A stretch of 11,088 nt of DNA from Woeseiaceae bacterium (lineage in GTDB: Bacteria > Pseudomonadota > Gammaproteobacteria > Steroidobacterales > Woeseiaceae): positions 1 through 11,088 of the forward strand of contig JALHUQ010000282.1 in the NCBI GenBank assembly GCA_022866645.1, read 5' to 3'. How positions within the stretch are numbered: the stretch's first letter is position 1; each line of letters opens with the position of its first letter. Of the stretch, positions 6,529 to 11,088 are shown in pieces. The notes under the pieces were generated by a model. That model saw nothing but the letters and a program-made list of their open reading frames with translations, searched no databases and was not told where the DNA came from. The position numbers were made by a program, and so were the translations under genes.

Positions 6529-7349
6529 AAATACACGTAGATCGATAATATCGTCGCAGACCCGTAACCGTCGGAGTCGTCAACGCCCAGTCCGATGTCA
6601 ATATCGCTTTTCTCGCCGATCGGCGTGATAAAACGCAAGGTGCCTGACTTGGTTCTCCTGCCATCGACTTCGCTCTTCCAGGTCGCAAGATCCAAACTCC
6701 AGCGTTGCTTGCCGACATCAATTCCAAGGCCGATACGAGCACGGTAGTCGATGAGACTGTTGATCAGGCTTAGCCTGGATACAGACAGGAACTCGAGTAT
6801 CGGGCGATTCGCATCGATACGCAGGTTGACGTTGTAGTCATAATCCAAGGCCGACAGACTCAGATCAACGGCGTCATTCAACTCGAACCTTGCGGTCAGG
6901 CCCGCACCATTTGCATGAAATCGAACATCCTGATCTGGACGCAGATCGCCTCGAAAAATATCGAATGAAAAGTCGCGGTATTCGAAATCGCCGGCAATGC
7001 TCACTTTGTCGTTACGCCAATACAGCGAACCGCGATAGTCCAGCGAGTCGAGAATATCGCTGTCACCCCAATAAGCGACCGTCGCACGAACCCCGACCGG
7101 ATCGAACCAATGGTCTATTCCGACATCACCGTAAATTGTGTCGATGCTAATGCCACGCGGCAAGTCGAAGGAGCTTTTCGCGACCGCCCCGGACAACCAC
7201 GTGTTCTCGGCAAGGCCAAGTTCGCCAGACAGGCTGGCCGCCATCGCGTCTTCGGAGTCAGCCTCAACGCCGATACCCACAATGTAGCCTTCCGCTGCCC
7301 AGACCGGAACCGCAAACAACAACAGTATGAATGCTCTAAACCAGGACAT
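6519..7349 (-). CDS. Uncharacterised exported beta-rich protein, probable outer-membrane barrel
   Basis: I do not recognise a named family in this 276-residue protein. A clean signal peptide (residues 1-18, cleavage after VWA) directs export. The mature part is a succession of short segments with alternating polar and hydrophobic residues separated by Asp/Gly/Asn-rich turns, about 12 to 14 likely beta strands, and it ends in an aromatic strand, IYVYFYG. This suggests a small outer-membrane beta-barrel, although the last residue is Gly rather than the usual Phe or Trp. There are no cysteines. The ATG lies inside the end of uppP (14-bp overlap) with no visible Shine-Dalgarno, which suggests translational coupling to uppP. 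Its 3' end overlaps cca by 10 bp. That this is a real gene is well supported by the signal peptide and the tight packing; its function is unknown. Confidence 0.82.
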   Translation of the reverse strand: MSWFRAFILLLFAVPVWAAEGYIVGIGVEADSEDAMAASLSGELGLAENTWLSGAVAKSSFDLPRGISIDTIYGDVGIDHWFDPVGVRATVAYWGDSDILDSLDYRGSLYWRNDKVSIAGDFEYRDFSFDIFRGDLRPDQDVRFHANGAGLTARFELNDAVDLSLSALDYDYNVNLRIDANRPILEFLSVSRLSLINSLIDYRARIGLGIDVGKQRWSLDLATWKSEVDGRRTKSGTLRFITPIGEKSDIDIGLGVDDSDGYGSATILSIYVYFYG

Positions 7350-8133
7350 AAAGAATTACGGCGGCCAGGATCAGCCGGTATATCGCGAAGGGTAGCAGAC
7401 CGATCCGGGTAACCACGCGCATGAAGAAATCAATACTGATATAGGCGACTAGGCAGGCCACCAAAGCGCCGACACCGAGCTGCCCCCAGGCAACGGGCGT
7501 AGCGCTGGCTATCAATTCGATGAACTTATAGCCGGCCGCAAGAAAAATTACGGGCGCGGACAACAAAAAAGAAAACCGGGCCGCGTCCTGGCGTTCGAAG
7601 CCAAGAAACCTGGCGGCCGTGATCGTTATGCCTGATCGCGACGTTCCTGGCACGAGCGCCAACGCCTGAGCACATCCGATAATGAACGCGTCTTTGTATC
7701 CGACACCCGCCAGGTTTCGTTCGCGTCGACCATAGCGGTCCGCCACCCCCATCAGAATTCCGTACCCAGCCAGGGTATAAACGATGACTGCGGGATCGCG
7801 AAGGTTTTGCTCTATCCACGACGCGAACATCAGGCCTGCCAGGGCCGCCGGTACTGTACCCAAAGCGATTGCCAACGCCATTCGCGATTCCGGTGTTTTG
7901 ATACGCCCTAGTAGTACCTGGCCCCCGCCTGAAAGCAGCGAGGCTATGTCATGACGAAAGTAGACTAAGACGGCAATCAGGGAACCAAAATGTACGGCGA
8001 CATCGAACGCCAGTCCCTGATCCGCCCAATCGAAAAAATACGGAACCAGCACCAGATGACCGGAGCTGGATATTGGCAGGAATTCGGTAATGCCCTGAAC
8101 GATAGCGAGAATGATTATTTGTAGGGTGGTCAA
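7336..8133 (-). CDS. uppP: Undecaprenyl-diphosphatase (BacA/UppP)
   Basis: A 265-residue inner-membrane enzyme that dephosphorylates undecaprenyl pyrophosphate to recycle the lipid carrier used for peptidoglycan and surface polysaccharides; high levels are known to confer bacitracin resistance. The two active-site signatures are intact: QGITEFLPISSSGHL (residues 13-27, with Glu17 and His26) and PGTSRSGIT (162-170, with Arg166). The rest is almost wholly hydrophobic, consistent with about eight membrane segments, and the length matches the family. The start is a TTG at 8133. An in-frame stop lies 18 bases upstream and no ATG is available, while AGGA ten bases before the TTG gives a usable ribosome site. 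The TTG overlaps the midA stop as TTGA, so translation of the two is probably coupled. Confidence 0.97.
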   Translation of the reverse strand: MTTLQIIILAIVQGITEFLPISSSGHLVLVPYFFDWADQGLAFDVAVHFGSLIAVLVYFRHDIASLLSGGGQVLLGRIKTPESRMALAIALGTVPAALAGLMFASWIEQNLRDPAVIVYTLAGYGILMGVADRYGRRERNLAGVGYKDAFIIGCAQALALVPGTSRSGITITAARFLGFERQDAARFSFLLSAPVIFLAAGYKFIELIASATPVAWGQLGVGALVACLVAYISIDFFMRVVTRIGLLPFAIYRLILAAVILYVLV

Positions 8134-9314
8134 AGCGTTTGTGTCCTGTCAGAAAAATGAAACGCTGACGGCGTCGTGTTTATGCCACGTCCCAATGCGA
8201 TGCATTTAAAATTCTCGCCCATTTCACCGGGAAGAGTAAGTGTTTTGATTTGGCCCGACAATTGAAGCTGCTCGACAACCGGCAAATCGGAAAATTCCTC
8301 CATCTCGATCGTCAGCCCGCCGCCCATCAGGAACTGAGATTGCGTTTGGTATCCGAGAATCTCGAGTCCGTTGTTCACGGCAGCTTCGGCAAGCGACGAA
8401 AAGTCGACCCACGCTGTCAGGTCCTGAATACCGGGATTGATTAACGGGTTGCTGTGCGCATGATGGCGAAAGTGACAACGCAGCCATCCATCGATCCGAT
8501 CCGCCGCATAATATTCTCGTCGCGACACGCCGTAGTCGAACAGGAACATTGCTCCGCGCCTTAGACTAAGGGCCAAATCCGCGATCCATAATGGCGCCGC
8601 GAGCGCAGCTTCGGATGTATAGCCGTCCTCCAGCGTCCGCCCTGTATCCGTCTCGATCGCGGCCACGAATGCGGCCAGCCGCTCCGATGCCTCCGTTTCA
8701 GTCCAGACAAAATTCTCGCCACTCACGGACACACATAGCTGGGAAACGCCGGAATCACGCCGCACGAATCGCTCCACTGGCAACGCGTCGAGAACTTCAT
8801 TGGCAACAATGACGCCATCAAAGTCTCGCGGCAGATTCGACAACCAACGAACCCGGCCAACCAGATGTGGCACGCATTCCTGCAGTCGTCTTTGCTGCCT
8901 TTCCACCAGGTCGGCCGATACTTCCAAAATATTGTAGGTCGCTGGCAATACGTTCATTTCTTCGAACATTGCGAGCATATCGAGAGCAAGCTTGCCGCTG
9001 CCCGCTCCGATTTCGAGCACCTCGGCGTTCTCGATGTCGCGAAGGATTTCGGCACATTGCCGCGCGAGTACCCGGCCAAACACTGATGAAATTTCCGGCG
9101 CTGTAATGAAATCACCATCGCTGCCAAATTTGCTTGATCCCGCACTGTAGTAACCCAGACCCGGCGCGTACAGGGCCTCGTGCATGAACTCGGCAAAACT
9201 GATCTGACCACCGGCTTCGCGAATTCTGTGGCGAATATGATCGCCCACCCGAGCACAATGCCTGGCGCTTGTTTCATCCGGTTGCGGCAACGATGTTGGC
9301 TGTGTGTATTGCAT
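8130..9314 (-). CDS. SAM-dependent methyltransferase, MidA/NDUFAF7 family
   Basis: A 394-residue class I methyltransferase of the DUF185/COG1565 family. The eukaryotic member NDUFAF7 (MidA) methylates an arginine of a complex I subunit; I know of no settled substrate for bacterial members. The family hallmarks appear in order: ISFAEFMHEALYAPGLGYY (38-56), GDFITAPEIS (67-76), the SAM-binding loop EIGAGSGK (101-108), ANEVLDALPVERF (171-183) and LFDYG further on. The ATG at 9314 gives an N-terminus of the usual length. A longer reading frame to 9485 runs back through the divergent pteridine reductase gene and is rejected. The gene leads the probable operon midA-uppP-barrel protein. Only 18 bases separate it from the divergent neighbour, and no clear Shine-Dalgarno is present. 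Confidence 0.93.
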   Translation of the reverse strand: MQYTQPTSLPQPDETSARHCARVGDHIRHRIREAGGQISFAEFMHEALYAPGLGYYSAGSSKFGSDGDFITAPEISSVFGRVLARQCAEILRDIENAEVLEIGAGSGKLALDMLAMFEEMNVLPATYNILEVSADLVERQQRRLQECVPHLVGRVRWLSNLPRDFDGVIVANEVLDALPVERFVRRDSGVSQLCVSVSGENFVWTETEASERLAAFVAAIETDTGRTLEDGYTSEAALAAPLWIADLALSLRRGAMFLFDYGVSRREYYAADRIDGWLRCHFRHHAHSNPLINPGIQDLTAWVDFSSLAEAAVNNGLEILGYQTQSQFLMGGGLTIEMEEFSDLPVVEQLQLSGQIKTLTLPGEMGENFKCIALGRGINTTPSAFHFSDRTQTL

Positions 9315-9332
9315 GTACGCTATAAATTCTTT
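9296..9332 (+). promoter_or_regulatory. Candidate promoter of the pteridine reductase gene
   Basis: TATAAA at 9321-9326 matches the -10 consensus in five of six bases, with TTGGCT (9296-9301) as a poor -35 at a long 19-base spacing. The -10 ends six bases before the ATG at 9333, so the transcript would begin at or next to the start codon. The same A/T core read on the other strand (TATAGC, four bases before the midA ATG) could serve midA. Control sequences for either gene must lie within the coding region of the other. Confidence 0.3.
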
Positions 9333-10094
9333 ATGAATGAGCCCATGCCAGAACAGACGCTCAACGGAAATGTCATCCTCGTCACCGGCGCCGCCCGTCG
9401 AATTGGCGCGGCTATTGTGACATGCCTGCACACGAACGGCGCACGGGTTGCGATCCATTACCGTGGCTCCGCCGACGAAGCCCATGAACTTGCAGCACGT
9501 CTCAACGGTATTCGGGCTGATTCTGCCAAGACCTTCAAGGCAGACCTGCTGGATGTGGCAAACCTGCCGTCACTGGTTAGCGCGGTCGTCGATTGGGGTG
9601 GCCGATTGGACGGCCTGGTGAATAACGCATCCAGTTTTTATCCAACACCCATCGGCAGCATTACCGAGCAGCAGTGGGACGAGCTGGTCGGCAGTAACCT
9701 CAAAGCGCCGCTGTTTCTTGCACAGGCCGCCGCGACTTACCTGCGTGAGTCTGGAGGCGGAATCGTCAACATCGTCGATATACACGCGGGGCGCCCCCTT
9801 AGAAATCACCTGGTCTACGGATCAGCGAAAGCGGGCCTCGCGATGCTGACACGGTCTTTGGCAAAAGATCTTGCTCCCGAGATCCGAGTGAATGGTGTGT
9901 CACCGGGCGCGATCCTGTGGCCCGAAAATGGTATGACGGAAACCGTTCAACAAACCATCCTCGACCAGATCCCGCTTGAGCGACCAGGTGACCCCGAAGA
10001 CATCGCGGCTTGCGTGCTTTATCTGCTGCGGGACGCCACCTACGTGACTGGTCAAATCATTGCGGTCGACGGCGGCCGCTCCATCGGTTGGTGA
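9333..10094 (+). CDS. Pteridine reductase (FolM/PTR1-like short-chain dehydrogenase)
   Basis: A 253-residue NADPH-dependent reductase of the short-chain dehydrogenase family, expected to reduce pteridines (dihydrobiopterin, dihydromonapterin or dihydrofolate) in the cytoplasm. The nucleotide-binding loop TGAARRIG (18-25) fits the TG-x3-R-x-G variant typical of pteridine reductases. NNAS is at 97-100. The usual catalytic serine is replaced by Asp149 in IVDIH, 13 residues before Tyr162 of the YGSAK motif (Lys166); this Asp-x12-Tyr layout is that of PTR1 and FolM. The C-terminus VTGQIIAVDGGRSIGW is standard. I choose ATG 9333; an ATG four codons later is possible, and a longer frame from 9180 lies over midA. 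No ribosome site precedes the start. The stop codon overlaps the first two bases of a large inverted repeat. Confidence 0.93.
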   Translation: MNEPMPEQTLNGNVILVTGAARRIGAAIVTCLHTNGARVAIHYRGSADEAHELAARLNGIRADSAKTFKADLLDVANLPSLVSAVVDWGGRLDGLVNNASSFYPTPIGSITEQQWDELVGSNLKAPLFLAQAAATYLRESGGGIVNIVDIHAGRPLRNHLVYGSAKAGLAMLTRSLAKDLAPEIRVNGVSPGAILWPENGMTETVQQTILDQIPLERPGDPEDIAACVLYLLRDATYVTGQIIAVDGGRSIGW

Positions 10095-10148
10095 GTTATG
10101 GTGACAGTGACCTTAACTCGGGAGTTAAGGTCACTGTCACCATAACTC
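10093..10148. repeat. Perfect 27-bp inverted repeat, REP/BIME-like
   Basis: Two 27-base arms (10093-10119 and 10122-10148) are exact reverse complements separated by GG. Each arm is also an imperfect palindrome by itself: it begins GAGTTA, ends TAACTC, and its core reads GGT-n-AC-n-GT-n-ACC, with mismatches at regular positions. Two quasi-palindromic units in inverted orientation are the organisation of REP sequences paired as a BIME. The element occupies nearly all the space between the pteridine reductase stop and the convergent S41 gene, a typical REP location. As RNA it would form a very stable hairpin and could protect or end both transcripts; on the + strand it is followed by GGTGGTTCTTTT, a late T run. 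No RAYT transposase gene lies in the window. Confidence 0.85.
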
Positions 10149-10158
10149 GGTGGTTCTT

Positions 10159-11088
10159 TTAGTAGGCATCCAGCAGCTCGCGGTGTGGTGGTCGATCTCG
10201 TTCTGGTTCCGGAGACCGATTCTCGATTGCAGCCTTAAAAGCATTGCCGGGTAGCGAGGTCACCGGACAGGCACCGGTGTTGAGATAGCTCATCGCGGCG
10301 ACCATATTGGGGTCGAGAGGGTCGCCTACCGGGACACTCAGGTCATCGGCAGCGGCACAGTCCACTGGCAGCCCGTCGAAGTAGTCGCCAGCACCGAGCG
10401 CGTTAGCCAATTTGAAAGATGTCGGACGCAGAATCTTGTCGCAAAAGGTGAGTCCGATCTGGCCAACGGGTTTGCCGAAGGTTCGATCGCCGACGATCGC
10501 GACATTGACGTGTGGAATCATGCCGTTGGTAACCAACTCGCTGGCGGAAGCTGTTCCGCGGCTTGCAATAACGACTAGCGTCGACAAGGAGATAGAGTTG
10601 CTGAGAAGACTAAATAGAGTCGTTCTGCTGTTTGCGGCTGCCCGATTCGCGTTGAATTCGGTGCTCGAAAAAATGAGGTTTTGGGCAACTGAGCCACCAA
10701 GATAGTCACCCAGCAATTCGGCAGTACTCACCAGTCCGCCGCCGTTGTAACGCAGGTCGAGGATAACGTCGTTGACGCCCGCCGCCTGGAATGCAGAAAA
10801 AACCTGGCCAAGTTCCGCATCTGCGGTACTGATGAATGTCGACAATTCAAGGTAACCAACCTTGCGGCCGCCGCCCGCGTCAATAATCTCCCACTGAGGA
10901 ACAGGGTCGATGGTGACGATCGCCTTCGTTATGGGCGACAACAGGATCGACGGGCCAACCACCGGCTGCACTTCGAAACTAACCGTTGTGTTCGCAGCAA
11001 AAAACGCGCTCACGCCTTCATTCGCCTGTATGTCCGCCATCGTGCGCGAATTTAGCGACAACACCTGCTGCCCGCGAGCCAAACCACC
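10159..11088 (-). CDS. S41-family (C-terminal-processing) peptidase, 5' end outside the window
   Basis: The last ~309 codons of a serine protease of the CtpA/Prc family, normally periplasmic or lipid-anchored. The reading frame is open to the window edge, and the visible start (GGLARGQQVLSLN) is the interior of a PDZ domain, so the true start lies beyond 11088. The S41 core shows LDLRYNGGG, then GTASASE, then TFGKPVGQ. Taking the TTG at 11082 as residue 1, Ser179 and Lys204 are 25 residues apart, the spacing of the Ser-Lys dyad of E. coli Prc (Ser430, Lys455). The C-terminal tail is charged and proline-rich and holds three cysteines (214, 242 and 272 on the same numbering), which could include a disulfide. 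It converges on the pteridine reductase gene with the inverted repeat between them. The substrate cannot be told. Confidence 0.93.
   Translation of the reverse strand, partial: GGLARGQQVLSLNSRTMADIQANEGVSAFFAANTTVSFEVQPVVGPSILLSPITKAIVTIDPVPQWEIIDAGGGRKVGYLELSTFISTADAELGQVFSAFQAAGVNDVILDLRYNGGGLVSTAELLGDYLGGSVAQNLIFSSTEFNANRAAANSRTTLFSLLSNSISLSTLVVIASRGTASASELVTNGMIPHVNVAIVGDRTFGKPVGQIGLTFCDKILRPTSFKLANALGAGDYFDGLPVDCAAADDLSVPVGDPLDPNMVAAMSYLNTGACPVTSLPGNAFKAAIENRSPEPERDRPPHRELLDAY

Noticed and set aside
9180..9332. N-terminal extension of the pteridine reductase frame
   Set aside because: The added 51 residues run antisense to midA, and the enzyme family begins just before the TG-x3-R-x-G loop.
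9315..9485. N-terminal extension of the midA frame to 9485
   Set aside because: The 57 extra residues lie antisense to the pteridine reductase nucleotide-binding region and have no family resemblance; the family N-terminus fits the ATG at 9314.
10093..10148. The inverted repeat as a transcription factor operator
   Set aside because: It lies between two converging 3' ends with no promoter to control; a REP-like or transcript-end role is more likely.
1..11088. CRISPR array, tRNA/rRNA gene, insertion sequence or phage genes
   Set aside because: No regularly spaced repeats, cloverleaf pattern, transposase/integrase motif or phage protein was seen on either strand.

Overview
The window is a gene-dense chromosomal segment of a gram-negative, probably gammaproteobacterial, genome. 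The support is the close match of the CCA-adding enzyme to the E. coli-type enzyme with an HD domain, a full-length Slt70-type lytic transglycosylase, a DegQ-type protease, a lipoprotein aminopeptidase and signal-peptide proteins that imply a periplasm and outer membrane. I cannot place it to genus. I see no phage, plasmid, CRISPR, tRNA or rRNA features and no transposase gene.

Layout: 1-278 is non-coding; its first ~220 bases are visibly AT-rich, in contrast with the GC-richer genes. Three + strand genes follow: a small heat-shock protein (279-695, with a hairpin after it), degQ (847-2199) and slt (2234-4237). A lipoprotein aminopeptidase on the - strand (4187-5239) runs convergently into the 3' end of slt with a 51-bp overlap. 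The + strand cca gene (5302-6528) is divergent from it and meets a second - strand block tail to tail. Read in the direction of transcription, that block is midA (9314 to 8130), uppP (8133 to 7336) and an uncharacterised exported beta-rich protein (7349 to 6519). Its genes overlap each other by 4 and 14 bp, so they are very likely one operon. A pteridine reductase gene (9333-10094, +) diverges from midA across only 18 bp. It ends in a perfect 27-bp inverted repeat, beyond which an S41 protease gene (-, 10159 to beyond the window edge) converges on it.

Functionally the window leans to envelope maintenance: periplasmic protein quality control (DegQ, the S41 protease), peptidoglycan turnover (Slt), lipid-carrier recycling (UppP), a lipoprotein metallopeptidase and a probable outer-membrane barrel. 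Mixed with these are housekeeping functions: tRNA 3'-end maturation (Cca), reduced-pteridine metabolism and a MidA/NDUFAF7-type methyltransferase.

I found no convincing new multi-gene system. The items most worth a second look are non-coding: the REP/BIME-like double palindrome at 10093-10148, a possible RNA thermometer over the hsp20 ribosome binding site, and two genes (cca and the pteridine reductase) whose start codons sit where transcription would be expected to begin, suggesting leaderless mRNAs. The uncharacterised barrel-like protein coupled to uppP is the main protein of unknown function.
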